A DNA stretch of 37,875 nucleotides from Verrucomicrobiota bacterium (lineage in GTDB: Bacteria > Verrucomicrobiota > Verrucomicrobiia > Limisphaerales > JADLHS01). The position numbers and the translations under genes were made by a program. This document shows positions 8,628-16,951 of this stretch, piece after piece; positions within the stretch are counted from its first letter, which is position 1; every line of letters starts with the position of its first letter. Where the stretch lies: the NCBI GenBank assembly GCA_025350905.1, contig JANXWY010000428.1, forward strand, positions 1 to 37,875. The letters run 5' to 3'. Below the pieces are notes generated by a model that worked only from the letters and a program-made list of their open reading frames with translations, did no database searches and was not told where the DNA came from.

Positions 8628-8990
8628 ATGCACCAAACATCCAATCCAAGTCGGGGGAGGCAATCCAATTCCACCCAACGGCGTCTGAGCTGGTTGGTCG
8701 TCGCGGCCGGAGTATGTGGCGTGGTTGTCCTCCACTCCGCGCTTTTCTTGATCCTTTATCGCGCCCGAGTGGTGAGTGACTGGCCCGTGGCGCGTTTCGA
8801 CTCGGTGGTGTTCGGTCTACCGTTTCTCCTGGCTTACAGCGCGTTTGCGTATCTGCTCTCACGATCCTCTTTGCTATCCGCGTCCAGTCCTGGACGACGC
8901 GTTTTGTTCATCCTTCCGTTATCGCTGGTCGTCAGTTTCTTTTCGTTCTGGTGCAGTTTGCTATTGCCCTTCAACCTCTATGGCACTTGA
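8628..8990 (+). CDS. Small three-helix membrane protein, unknown function
   Basis: This 120-residue protein has a basic, Ser/Arg-rich N-terminus and three hydrophobic segments (about 22-45, 60-80 and 92-117), consistent with a small inner-membrane protein. No family is recognised. It begins 23 bases after the propeller gene and may be translated from the same mRNA. Because of its short length and lack of motifs, it could be a minor conserved hypothetical or a spurious but open frame. The continuous hydrophobic pattern favours a real gene. Confidence 0.55.
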   Translation: MHQTSNPSRGRQSNSTQRRLSWLVVAAGVCGVVVLHSALFLILYRARVVSDWPVARFDSVVFGLPFLLAYSAFAYLLSRSSLLSASSPGRRVLFILPLSLVVSFFSFWCSLLLPFNLYGT

Positions 8991-9010
8991 TTTTTGGTTA
9001 GTCCCATTCC

Positions 9011-9217
9011 ATGACTGCGCGTGAAGAATCCTTCCTGAAATGGTCCCAGACAGTCACTGCAGGTTTGCTTGTTCTGGGAGGTGGCGGCGCGGACGGGGCT
9101 GAGGCGACGAAAGGCATAGGTAAGGGATTGGAAACTTCGGCGCCGGAATTCACCGTGAAACTGGAAGCCGTGAGGAAACACGACGCTGGCGATTTTCTAG
9201 GTTTCATCCACGCGTAG
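9011..9217 (+). CDS. Doubtful small ORF, 68 residues
   Basis: An ATG frame starts 20 bases after the membrane protein and ends at 9217. It encodes a Gly/Ala-rich stretch (LLVLGGGGADGAEA) with no recognised family. Open frames of similar length exist on the opposite strand over the same bases, so the coding strand is uncertain. It is listed because of its position in the run of plus-strand genes. The following 9218-9395 contains no gene or obvious terminator. Confidence 0.2.
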   Translation: MTAREESFLKWSQTVTAGLLVLGGGGADGAEATKGIGKGLETSAPEFTVKLEAVRKHDAGDFLGFIHA

Positions 9218-9395
9218 CAGCCCTGCCCAGCCCCGGCCAGACCCAGCCGGCGATCCTGATAGCGGAAGGCACAACCTGGATCGCCCGGATCATTTGGAGC
9301 AAACCTAACCGACTGGTTTCGCCGCTTGCCAACGAGAAGTGACAGCCGTCGGTTGCCGTAAAATGGACCGACTCCGGGGCGGGAAAAATCGGCGG

Positions 9396-10157
9396 CTAAT
9401 CGTAACCCGTATGCACATCGCCGCCCGTGTTGGGCTGGTCGGTGTTCAATTTACCATCCGGGCCATAGCTGAACCAATTCGGGTCATAGCGGCGAGACGG
9501 CGGCTGGGAGTTTTGACGGAAAGCGACCTTGAAGCTGGCGGCATGAAAATCACCATAGATCGCATTGATCGTCGGCTGATTGGTGGGATAGCGATCATTC
9601 AAGCGCTTGTAGTGGTAGTCAAAATCCTCGTGATAGACCACCTGGGCGGACGGCTTGCAAAAACCCGAATCTTTGAGACCCGGAAATTGACAGGTATTCC
9701 ACCAGATGACGAAGCGATAGCGATAGGAAGTGAAATCACTGTCCTTTACGGGATCCGACGGCTTTTGCACCTTGTCGCTGGGACACCAAAAGGAACGATG
9801 GTTCCCCACGTTCAACAACTTCGCCACGCCGCCATAGGTGTCGGTCTGGGGCACGCTGTTGGCGGCCGAGGCATAATCGCCGGCCTTGGCTCCGAAACTG
9901 AGCGCCGAGGGAATCTTGCCCTGATTGCCATCCGTGTAGAGCGCCAAGGCCAGGCCGATCTGTTTCAAGTTGTTCAGGCAGGAGACGCCTTGTGCCTTGT
10001 TCTTGGCTTTTGAAAGTGCCGGCAACAACATGGCCGCCAGGATGGCAATAATGGCAATCACCACCAGCAACTCGATCAACGTAAATCCCGCTTTCCCGAC
10101 ACTAACTTGCGAGCCAAAACGATGGGGACGTGGACGCTTGTCGCGGCAGATTTTCAT
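9396..10157 (-). CDS. Type IV prepilin/pseudopilin-like protein with N-terminal methylation motif
   Basis: This 253-residue protein starts at the ATG at 10157; an in-frame ATG at 10202 is possible. After a basic leader of about 22 residues comes the class III signal [18 protein letters not shown]. Prepilin peptidase would cut between G and F, and the E at +5 is present. The rest matches the large pseudopilin-like family of Verrucomicrobiota and Planctomycetota (H-X9-DG relatives): [26 protein letters not shown], and a C-terminal GDFHAASFK. In such genomes dozens of paralogs exist, probably secreted or surface proteins processed by the PilD and type II/IV machinery. It is not part of the pilus operon at 28.7 kb. 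Confidence 0.88.
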   Translation of the reverse strand: MKICRDKRPRPHRFGSQVSVGKAGFTLIELLVVIAIIAILAAMLLPALSKAKNKAQGVSCLNNLKQIGLALALYTDGNQGKIPSALSFGAKAGDYASAANSVPQTDTYGGVAKLLNVGNHRSFWCPSDKVQKPSDPVKDSDFTSYRYRFVIWWNTCQFPGLKDSGFCKPSAQVVYHEDFDYHYKRLNDRYPTNQPTINAIYGDFHAASFKVAFRQNSQPPSRRYDPNWFSYGPDGKLNTDQPNTGGDVHTGYD

Positions 10158-10207
10158 TGGTACTGGCCCTATCATTCTAGCTCCGCTTGGTGAACGCAAC
10201 AAAAACC

Positions 10208-10477
10208 TTACCCATTTTTTTGCTGGCTGGTAGCAGGAAGATTGACCCTCCTGACGCTATGCCGGCTGTCGGCAGCGCTGGCTTTTACGCAACCGATTTC
10301 GCCAACCGCCGGCTTTGATTCCCAATTCTGGTCCGGCGACATTCTGAATCGCCTGGAAACGCGCCGGATCGGAGATCGGCGCTCGGCAAGTAAACGACGA
10401 GCGGCGGCCGCATCAAGTTGCAACCCCGCCCGCCAAGCCCGGAATTCATTCTTGAGCGCTTCGTCTGCCTGAGGCAA
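10208..10477 (-). CDS. Doubtful small ORF upstream of the prepilin gene
   Basis: This 89-residue frame has an amphipathic, Ala/Arg-rich first half ([20 protein letters not shown]) and a disordered second half. It ends 50 bases before the prepilin start at 10157, so it could be the first gene of a short transcript. Against it, only 12 bases separate its ATG from the divergent ATG at 10490, leaving no room for two promoters. No family is recognised. Confidence 0.25.
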   Translation of the reverse strand: MPQADEALKNEFRAWRAGLQLDAAAARRLLAERRSPIRRVSRRFRMSPDQNWESKPAVGEIGCVKASAADSRHSVRRVNLPATSQQKNG

Positions 10478-10489
10478 TGTGCTGTAGCG

Positions 10490-11842
10490 ATGCCACCTAA
10501 TTTAATGCGGTTGCTCGCCGGCGTTTTCGTCGGCGGGGCGGTCCTCCACGCGGCGGCGCAGGTCAACTGGCCGCAGTTCCGGGGCGATCAATCACTCGGC
10601 GTGGCTACCAACCAAAATCTGCCCACGACCTGGAGTCCCACGCAAAATATCGCCTGGAAAACCGCGGTGCCCGGGTTCGGCTGGTCTTCGCCGGTGGTTT
10701 GGGGCGACCAGATTTTTATCACGTCCGTCGTCCGGGATGGCGACGTCGAGCCGCCCAAGAAAGGACTCTATTTTGGCGGCGAACGGCGGACGCCGTCCAC
10801 AAACACTCAGCATTGGATGGTTTTCAGTTTCGATTGGCAGACGGGCAAAACCAACTGGGCGAAGGAAGTCCACGCCGCCGCCCCCGCCACCTCTGTTCAT
10901 TTGAAAAATACCTACGCCTCGGAAACGCCGGTGACCGACGGGGAACACGTTTACGCTTACTTCGGAAACCTTGGACTTTTCTGTCTCGATCGGGACGGCA
11001 AGGAAGTGTGGTCGCAAAAACTGGGGCCATTCAAGACGCGGGCCGGCTGGGGCACCGCCGCCTCGCCCGTGTTGCACCGGGATCGAATCTTCATCGTCAA
11101 TGACAACGACGAAAAATCCTTTCTCGTCGCGTTCAACAAAAAGACGGGCGAACAACTCTGGCGCGTCGAGCGCGATGAGAAGAGCAACTGGGCCACGCCG
11201 TTCGTCTGGGAAAACGGACAGCGCACCGAGTTAATCGTGCCCGGCACCAAGCGCGTTCGCTCCTACGATCTCGACGGTAAACTGCTCTGGGAATTCGGCG
11301 GGATGTCCTCCATTGTCATTCCGACACCGTTCGCGAAATTCGGGTTGCTCTATGTCTGTTCCGGTTATGTCGGCGACAAAACCCGCCCGGTGTTTGCCAT
11401 TCGGCCAGGGGCAACCGGGGACATCAGCCTCAAAGACGGTGAAATTAGCAATCCATTCATCGCGTGGTACGAAAAAACCGCCGCGCCGTACAATCCCTCG
11501 CCCCTTGTCTATGGCGATTACTTCTACGTGTTGTTTGATTTCGGTTTTCTAAGCTGTCGCGACGCCCGGTCCGGCAAGGAGATTTACGATAAGCAGCGCA
11601 TCAACCTCGAAGGAACTTCCGGTTTCACTGCCTCGCCGTGGGCGTACGGCGACAAGATTTTTTGCCTGAGCGAGGAGGGTGACACGTTCGTGTTCCAAGC
11701 CGGCTCGGACTACAAATTGATCGGCAAGAATAGTCTGGGCGAAATGTGCATGGCCACGCCGGCAATCGCCCGGGACAGCCTCCTCCTCCGTACGGCCGGC
11801 AATCTTTATCGCATCAGAAATGTCGCAACGGCGAGCCCCTAG
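10490..11842 (+). CDS. Secreted PQQ-type beta-propeller repeat protein
   Basis: This 450-residue protein has a signal peptide (hydrophobic core MRLLAGVFVGGAVLHAAAQ; the ATG at 10505 is an equally good start). It is followed by WPQFRGDQSLGVA, the standard opening of the PQQ-like propeller proteins abundant in Verrucomicrobiota and Planctomycetota. Tryptophan-docking blades repeat through the chain, for example NIAWKTAVPGFGWSSPVV, GEQLWRVERDEKSNWATPFV and GKLLWEFGG. Proteins of this group are exported scaffolds or dehydrogenase-like domains. No cofactor-binding cysteine pair is seen, so PQQ binding is doubtful. It is convergent with rmuC (143 bases between stops, nothing evident in between). 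Confidence 0.85.
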   Translation: MPPNLMRLLAGVFVGGAVLHAAAQVNWPQFRGDQSLGVATNQNLPTTWSPTQNIAWKTAVPGFGWSSPVVWGDQIFITSVVRDGDVEPPKKGLYFGGERRTPSTNTQHWMVFSFDWQTGKTNWAKEVHAAAPATSVHLKNTYASETPVTDGEHVYAYFGNLGLFCLDRDGKEVWSQKLGPFKTRAGWGTAASPVLHRDRIFIVNDNDEKSFLVAFNKKTGEQLWRVERDEKSNWATPFVWENGQRTELIVPGTKRVRSYDLDGKLLWEFGGMSSIVIPTPFAKFGLLYVCSGYVGDKTRPVFAIRPGATGDISLKDGEISNPFIAWYEKTAAPYNPSPLVYGDYFYVLFDFGFLSCRDARSGKEIYDKQRINLEGTSGFTASPWAYGDKIFCLSEEGDTFVFQAGSDYKLIGKNSLGEMCMATPAIARDSLLLRTAGNLYRIRNVATASP

Positions 11843-11985
11843 CTCGACCTCGAGCGAGGCCACCAACCCCCGATCGCTCCACGACCGGCGCCGAAAGATT
11901 TGCCACGGCGAGTCGTAGCCAGCCCTACCCGGGCAAAGCGTTGTGGCGATGGAACGGCAACCTGGGCCTTACTGGATGCCGCACC

Positions 11986-13356
11986 TTACAGCAAGGACTG
12001 CGGCGCAGTTTCCAGCGGGGCGACGGCCGCCAACGTTTTTCCGTCGGCGCCGCCGCCGAGTTCGGCGAGCCGCTCGCCCGCCGGTCGCACCCGCGATTGA
12101 AAACTCGCCGACGCCTTGTTGTACGCATCGTTGGCTTTTTCCAGGCCATCGCGGATCCGTTCGAAATGTTCGGTGAATGTCACCACCCGCGCATAAAGTT
12201 CCCGAGCCGATTCGGCGATCTTCTGGGCGTTCTCCGTTTGCGCGTGTTGCTGCCAGCTCACGCTCACCGACCGCAACAGCGCGATGAGGGATGCCGGTGT
12301 CGCCAGCAGGATTCGCTTGTTGGCCGCCCAAACGATCAGGTCGCGGTCGCCTTCAAGCGCCGCGCTGAACAGGGATTCCGCCGGCAGAAACAACACCACG
12401 TAATCCAGCGCCTGGGGGAACTGGCGCGGATAGTCCCGGTCGGCCAGGGCCTTGATCGTGGCTTTGAGTTTGCCCGCGTGGGCGGCGAGCGATTCGGCCC
12501 GCTTCGTGGGATCGGCCACTTCGAGCGCACTGAGAAAATCCAACTCCGGTACTTTCGCATCCACGATGATGAATCGATCGCCCGGCAATCGCACAATGAG
12601 ATCGGGACGTTTATCCGCGTCATCCCCGGACTTCTGCTCGGTGAAATCGCAATGCGCGCTCATGCCCGCCGCCTCGACCACCCGCCGCAACGTCTCCTCC
12701 CCCCAGCGCCCGCGCGCTTGATTCGACTTGAGCACGGACCGGAATTGCGCGGTCTCGACGGCCAATAACTGGGAGGAAGCAGCGAGCGCCGTGAGTTGTT
12801 CCTTCACTTTGCCCAGCGAGTCGGCTTGGGCCGTCTCACTTTGTTGAAGGCGCTTCTGGTAGGTGTCCAGCTGTTGCTTGAGTGGTTCGACCAAGCCTTT
12901 GATCGCCTCCTGTCGCTGCGCGAGGTCACCCTTGGCCGTCTCCTGAAATTTGCCAAAGCTTTGCTCTGCCAGGCGCAGGAACTCCGGCGCCGTTTGCTTG
13001 AGCGCATCGGCGCTCAAAGCTTTGAAGGCCTCGCGCAAATCCACCAGCGCCTTCGCCTGCGACTCTCGGGCGTCCGCCAACGCGCGTTCATGCAGCGCCC
13101 GTTGATCCGCCAGCAGTCGTTCCGCGCTCGTTTGATTAGCCTGGGCGGTGGCGAGCGAGGTCTTGATTCCGACCAGTTCGGCGCGACTCTGGCTCAACTC
13201 GCCTTCCCGTTGGGTGAGCTGCTGCCGGAGCTCTTGCTCCAACCGCTGGTCCGCCGGAGCGGCCACCTGCTTGCCGCGCGCGAGCAACCAGCCGATGAGC
13301 AGGCCGAGACCGCCACCGACCAGGAATGCGAGCAAAAGTTGGAATCCAAGCGGCAT
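11986..13356 (-). CDS. rmuC: DNA recombination protein RmuC
   Basis: This 456-residue protein matches RmuC in length and order. An N-terminal membrane helix with Gly zipper covers about 6-25, then a long coiled coil about 35-210 (DQRLEQELRQQLTQREGEL). A restriction-endonuclease-like core starts at RGRWGEETLRRVVEAAGM (215). The PD-(D/E)xK-like residues are P251-D252 and D266-A-K268 (FIIVDAKVP). RmuC limits inversions at short inverted repeats in E. coli, which is of note in a region so rich in palindromes, though that link is only suggestive. The start is the ATG at 13356. ridA lies about 100 bases upstream on the same strand. Confidence 0.93.
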   Translation of the reverse strand: MPLGFQLLLAFLVGGGLGLLIGWLLARGKQVAAPADQRLEQELRQQLTQREGELSQSRAELVGIKTSLATAQANQTSAERLLADQRALHERALADARESQAKALVDLREAFKALSADALKQTAPEFLRLAEQSFGKFQETAKGDLAQRQEAIKGLVEPLKQQLDTYQKRLQQSETAQADSLGKVKEQLTALAASSQLLAVETAQFRSVLKSNQARGRWGEETLRRVVEAAGMSAHCDFTEQKSGDDADKRPDLIVRLPGDRFIIVDAKVPELDFLSALEVADPTKRAESLAAHAGKLKATIKALADRDYPRQFPQALDYVVLFLPAESLFSAALEGDRDLIVWAANKRILLATPASLIALLRSVSVSWQQHAQTENAQKIAESARELYARVVTFTEHFERIRDGLEKANDAYNKASASFQSRVRPAGERLAELGGGADGKTLAAVAPLETAPQSLL

Positions 13357-13454
13357 TGTTTTTTTATCGTAGGAGACAACGTGAGGCGGCTATGACTTTC
13401 CTCTGCCCTCCGACTTCTGCGTTTGAGCCTCCTTACGTCGGCTGCGACAAATGA

Positions 13455-13838
13455 TTAAAAGTGCGCCACGATTTCGATCTCCACGCTTGCGCCCTTGGGC
13501 AGTGCGGCGACCTGGATCGTTGAACGCGCCGGAAAATCACCCGTGAAATATTTGGCGTAAATCTCGTTCATGCCCGCGAAGTTCGCGAGGTCGGTCAGGA
13601 ACACCGTACTTTTCACCACGTTCGCGAAGGTCAGCTTCTGGTCGTCGAGAATCGCCTTCACATTTTCCAGCACGCGCTCGGTTTGCACCTTGATGTCGCC
13701 GGCAACCAAATTGCCGTCGGCCGGGCTGATGGGAATCTGTCCGGCGCAAAACAACAGGTCACCGACGCGCACGGCATGGTTATACGGCCCGACGGCCGTG
13801 GGTGATTTCGCAGGTTTGATGATGGTTTTAGTAGCCAT
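13455..13838 (-). CDS. ridA: RidA family reactive enamine/imine deaminase
   Basis: The 127 residues are the normal length for the YjgF/YER057c/UK114 family. The signature arginine is R105 in FPARSTIQVAALPKGASVEI, the usual C-terminal PROSITE-type region, and YNHAVRVGDLLFCAGQIP is the N-terminal hallmark. RidA hydrolyses 2-aminoacrylate and other imines released by PLP enzymes, protecting them from damage. It is a cytosolic trimer. It sits between rmuC and a glycosyltransferase gene on the same strand, with about 100-base gaps on each side. No functional partner is apparent in the neighbourhood. Confidence 0.95.
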   Translation of the reverse strand: MATKTIIKPAKSPTAVGPYNHAVRVGDLLFCAGQIPISPADGNLVAGDIKVQTERVLENVKAILDDQKLTFANVVKSTVFLTDLANFAGMNEIYAKYFTGDFPARSTIQVAALPKGASVEIEIVAHF

Positions 13839-13928
13839 AAAGTTCGCTCAGATTGAACTGGATGCGGTGAAGCGGTGGCAAGATTAAACGTACCAGCCGC
13901 CCCAGCCATGTGGCGCGGGATATGGGAT

Positions 13929-14702
13929 TCATTCCGCGCCAGGCGGGCCGACACGTTCGGCGATCTGGTAGCGGATCATTCGCTTTTTCATCCAGCGCAC
14001 GGCCAGCAGATCGCCAAAGGATTTGAACAATCGATTCCACACGCCGTAATGAGCCTCGCCCGCCGTGCGCGGGTGATGACGGATGGCGACCTCCGCGACG
14101 GTGAAGCCTTCCATCTTGATGAGCGTCGGCAGAAAACGATGCGCGCCGTTGAAGAACTTGACGTCTGCGATGCATTCGCGTTTGAAGGCGCGGTAACAAC
14201 ACCCGGCGTCGCTGATTGTTTCACCGGAGAGTTGATTCCGCACCCAGTTGGCAATCTTGGACGAGGCAATCCGGATGAAATTATCGCCGTGGCGCCGGGC
14301 GGCGACGCGCGAACCGCAGACGCAATCGGCCCGTTGCAAACCGGCCAGCAGGTTCGGCAAATCCGCGGGGTCATTCTGTAAATCCGCGTCGAGCGTGACG
14401 ATTATGTCTCCTTGCGCGGCCTTCATGCCGGCCCAGAGCGCCGCCGATTGCCCGGATTGGCGGGTGAAGCGCTGGGCGCGCAAGCGCGGTTCGGTCGCCG
14501 CGATTTTTTGCAGCAAGGCCCAACTGCCATCACTGCTGGCATCATCCGTGACGAGAATTTCGAACGGCCGCCCCAAAGGATTGAGCGCCGCACCAATGGC
14601 CGCGACCAGCGGTTGCAAATTATCCTGTTCGTTGTGGCACGGCAGTACGACGCTGATCTCAACCATGTTGGTGACGTTCATCCGGAATTCGGCTGCGGAC
14701 AT
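13929..14702 (-). CDS. Family 2 glycosyltransferase (dolichyl-phosphate-mannose synthase-like)
   Basis: This 257-residue GT-A fold enzyme has the nucleotide-sugar-binding start SVVLPCHNEQDNLQPLV and the acidic LVTDDASSDGSW. The metal-binding DxD is within TLDADLQNDP, and the conserved ISDAGCCYRAFKRE lies in the acceptor region, as in polyisoprenyl-phosphate sugar transferases (ArnC/GtrB/Dpm1 type). The C-terminal membrane helices of ArnC/GtrB are absent, so it is closer to soluble Dpm1-like forms. It probably loads a sugar on undecaprenyl phosphate. Starts at residues 8 or 13 are also possible (MNVTNM, MVEISV). It reads away from the leader RNA region; the 344-base gap holds the divergent promoters. 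Confidence 0.9.
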   Translation of the reverse strand: MSAAEFRMNVTNMVEISVVLPCHNEQDNLQPLVAAIGAALNPLGRPFEILVTDDASSDGSWALLQKIAATEPRLRAQRFTRQSGQSAALWAGMKAAQGDIIVTLDADLQNDPADLPNLLAGLQRADCVCGSRVAARRHGDNFIRIASSKIANWVRNQLSGETISDAGCCYRAFKRECIADVKFFNGAHRFLPTLIKMEGFTVAEVAIRHHPRTAGEAHYGVWNRLFKSFGDLLAVRWMKKRMIRYQIAERVGPPGAE

Positions 14703-14865
14703 CTTGCTGCCAGCGCTTTGCTGGGGGCAAGCGCAGATTCAACGGCCGGGCCGGGCTTTTGCCGCGCCAGTGCGCCCCAACGTTGCCCAGAATTTTTTTG
14801 ACAAGTCCGCAGGAATAGTGTTTCCTTCTCCCCGACGGAATGAAAACTGCGATTAATAAAATGCA

Positions 14866-15001
14866 AAAGCCGATGTGCGTCGGCGGGTGTACGTCCCGAT
14901 GGACGCGTCACTCTCTCGGCTTTGGCATCGCGGGCTTGAGTTCCTGATTAACGAACCCAACTTTTTCAAGAAACCCGCGATTGCCAGTCAATCGCGGGTT
15001 T
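14866..15001 (+). ncRNA. Candidate structured leader RNA (riboswitch/attenuator-like) with alternative hairpins
   Basis: An 8-bp closing stem, AAAGCCGA (14866-14873) with TCGGCTTT (14916-14923), encloses further helices. These include GCGTC (14877-14881) with GACGC (14902-14906) and a GGG-TGTACGT-CCC hairpin (14885-14897). Directly after it, GGCATCGCGGG (14924-14934) and CTTGA (14935-14939) can pair with TCAAG (14966-14970) and CCCGCGATTGCC (14974-14985). That pairing consumes the left arm of the intrinsic terminator at 14972-15001, so terminator and antiterminator exclude each other. A TTGACA hexamer at 14798-14803 is a possible -35, without a convincing -10. The layout is that of an aptamer plus expression platform upstream of the gene at 15047. 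An independent small RNA is the alternative. Confidence 0.55.
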
Positions 15002-15004
15002 TTT
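14972..15004 (+). terminator. Intrinsic terminator upstream of the 15047 gene
   Basis: AACCCGCGATTG pairs perfectly with CAATCGCGGGTT across a 5-base loop (CCAGT), a 12-13 bp stem, followed by TTTTGTTTG. It lies 43 bases before the start codon of the next gene, so transcription reaching that gene must read through it. See the leader RNA entry for the competing antiterminator. Confidence 0.85.
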
Positions 15005-15046
15005 GTTTGTATCCAAGAGAATCAACCAGTTTCAGCGAAAGGAAAA

Positions 15047-15394
15047 ATGATGAAGACGAACGACAACCGGAGCGCGACACCATTCGCTCCGGCGACGCTA
15101 TTGGCGCCGCCCGGACTCGCGGGCGGGGCGTTCCGGGGAATGGCCGCGACGGAGCTGGACCAGCTCAAGAACCGCTTGCTCGCCCGGGAGCTGGACCGCA
15201 CCACCAACCTCGAACAGAACGTAGGTTTACAACGCGCCGCCAATGACGCCGCCGCGCTCGCATGGCTCACCCCGTACCCGCTGCTGCTCTTACCGGTGCT
15301 CTTCGAGGAAAAGGCGCGGGCGGCGCGGCTCAAGGTTGGCCGCCAAGCCCTCATCCGGGAACGCAGCACCGGTTTGCTGTCGCTGGCCGAATGA
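15047..15394 (+). CDS. Small protein of unknown function between two terminators
   Basis: This 115-residue protein belongs to no family I recognise. The start is ATG-ATG at 15047/15050, preceded by AAAGGA at 15038-15043, the clearest ribosome-binding site in this part of the window. The chain is Ala/Leu/Arg-rich. It has a disordered first 30 residues, a helical segment (ATELDQLKNRLLARELDRTT) likely to be coiled coil, and a short hydrophobic stretch WLTPYPLLLLPVLFEE that could be a membrane-associated helix. It is bracketed by intrinsic terminators at 14972-15004 and 15447-15477, so it forms its own attenuated unit. A role linked to the signal sensed by the leader is an inference. Confidence 0.6.
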   Translation: MMKTNDNRSATPFAPATLLAPPGLAGGAFRGMAATELDQLKNRLLARELDRTTNLEQNVGLQRAANDAAALAWLTPYPLLLLPVLFEEKARAARLKVGRQALIRERSTGLLSLAE

Positions 15395-15446
15395 ACCCGG
15401 GCCCAAGAATTCCACGCCCTGCGGCAGGAAGTAGTCCGATCGGGCT

Positions 15447-15477
15447 GGGAGCGGCGTTTCGCCCGCCGCTCCCTTTT
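15447..15477 (+). terminator. Intrinsic terminator after the 15047 gene
   Basis: GGGAGCGGCG pairs perfectly with CGCCGCTCCC across a 7-base loop and is followed by TTTTG. It lies 52 bases after the stop codon. It separates the small gene from the transporter gene, which therefore probably has its own promoter in 15478-15630; no clear -35/-10 pair was found there. Confidence 0.75.
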
Positions 15478-15630
15478 GCCCTCGGGCGATTCGAGGCCGA
15501 TCGGCCGCAACTCGGCAATTCTCATTTTGCGCCGGAGCGCGGCTGTGTCGGCCTCGACCAGCCGCACTCCTCAAGATGAAAAACACTGCCGCCACCGGGA
15601 TTTGATTGACCAGAATTCGATTTGCCGCAA

Positions 15631-16905
15631 ATGCTTGCTGCCATGCCCGACGCTGTCATTGCACCCAACCCTTGGATGATGTTGCCCTTTGGTATCTTGC
15701 TCGGGGCCATCGCGCTGGCGCCGTTGTGGTTTGCGGACTGGTGGGCCAAACATTACGCGAAAGTCACCGGCGCCCTCGCCGCCGTGACGCTGGGCTATTA
15801 CTTGTTCGACCTGCACGCCGGTCCGCGCGTGCTCGCCGTGGCGCACGAATATGTGAGCTTCATTGCGCTCATTGGCGCGCTGTTCGTGGTGGCGGGTGGC
15901 ATCCATATCTCGGTCAAAGGCGAAGCGACCCCTTGGGTGAACGTGATGTTTCTACTGTTTGGCGCGGGGTTGGCGAATGTGCTGGGCACAACCGGGGCTT
16001 CGATGCTGCTGATTCGACCTTGGATGCGGATGAACAAGTACCGGGTCACCGCGCATCACATTGTCTTTTTCATTTTCATTATTTCCAACGTGGGCGGCTG
16101 CCTGACGCCGATCGGCGATCCGCCGTTATTCCTCGGCTTCTTGAAAGGGATCCCCTTTTGGTGGGTGGCGGAGCACTGCTGGCCGATGTGGGCGACCGGC
16201 GTGGGTATCTTATTGGCCATGTTTTTCGTGGTGGACAGCTTGAATTTTCGCCGGGCGCCGCAGCCGATTCGCGAAAGGGAAACCGCGCGCGAGCATTGGC
16301 GGATTGATGGGTGGCCCAACGTTGGTTTTCTGGCGGCGATTCTGGGTGCCGTGTTCATCAAAGAACCATTGTTTTTGCGCGAGGCCCTCATGGTGGCAGC
16401 GGCGATGGGTTCTTACTTTACCACGGGAAAGCCAGTGCATGCGGCCAACCATTTCAATTTTCATCCCATCCGGGAAGTGGCCATTCTGTTTCTCGGCATC
16501 TTCGCCACGATGATGCCAGCGTTGGATTGGTTGCAGCTCAATGCCGCGAAACTGGGCGCGCCGACGCCCGCCTTTTTCTTCTGGGGCAGCGGCGGCCTTT
16601 CCAGCGTGCTCGACAACGCGCCGACCTATTTGAGCTTTCTGAGCGCCTTGATGGGGGCGGCGCAGGATTCGAACATGCAACACCTGCTGTCGACGCAAGC
16701 CGCCAATCTGGTCGCCATCAGCGTGGGCGCGGTGTTTTTCGGCGCGAATACCTACATCGGCAACGGCCCGAATTTCATGGTCAAGGCCATCGCCGACCAG
16801 CAAAAAGTCCGGACCCCAACCTTCCTGGGCTACCTATTCCGGTTCACGCTGCCGTTCATGGGCCCGATGTTATTGGTCGTTTGGTGGCGGTTCTTCCGGG
16901 GCTAA
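15631..16905 (+). CDS. Ion transporter superfamily membrane protein (CitMHS/NhaD-like)
   Basis: This is a roughly 424-residue polytopic protein with about 11-12 hydrophobic segments. It has the two inverted signature hairpins of the IT superfamily: SNVGGCLTPIGDPPLFLGF (N-terminal half) and SSVLDNAPTYLSFL plus ANTYIGNGPNFM (C-terminal half). Relatives are annotated as sodium:proton antiporters or putative citrate transporters. The gene ends 46 bases before cysI and is transcribed with it in the same direction, so sulfate or sulfite transport is a reasonable alternative role. ATG 15631 was used; TTG 15622 and ATG 15643 are also possible and no clear ribosome-binding site decides. The family is firm, the substrate open. 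Confidence 0.88.
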   Translation: MLAAMPDAVIAPNPWMMLPFGILLGAIALAPLWFADWWAKHYAKVTGALAAVTLGYYLFDLHAGPRVLAVAHEYVSFIALIGALFVVAGGIHISVKGEATPWVNVMFLLFGAGLANVLGTTGASMLLIRPWMRMNKYRVTAHHIVFFIFIISNVGGCLTPIGDPPLFLGFLKGIPFWWVAEHCWPMWATGVGILLAMFFVVDSLNFRRAPQPIRERETAREHWRIDGWPNVGFLAAILGAVFIKEPLFLREALMVAAAMGSYFTTGKPVHAANHFNFHPIREVAILFLGIFATMMPALDWLQLNAAKLGAPTPAFFFWGSGGLSSVLDNAPTYLSFLSALMGAAQDSNMQHLLSTQAANLVAISVGAVFFGANTYIGNGPNFMVKAIADQQKVRTPTFLGYLFRFTLPFMGPMLLVVWWRFFRG

Positions 16906-16951
16906 AGATTTTCTCGAACCCAACCATGCCAAGCTGGTAACCTAATGTTTT

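Noticed and set aside
11746-12768. 340-residue plus-strand open frame across rmuC
   Set aside because: Antisense shadow of rmuC, which has full-length family signatures.
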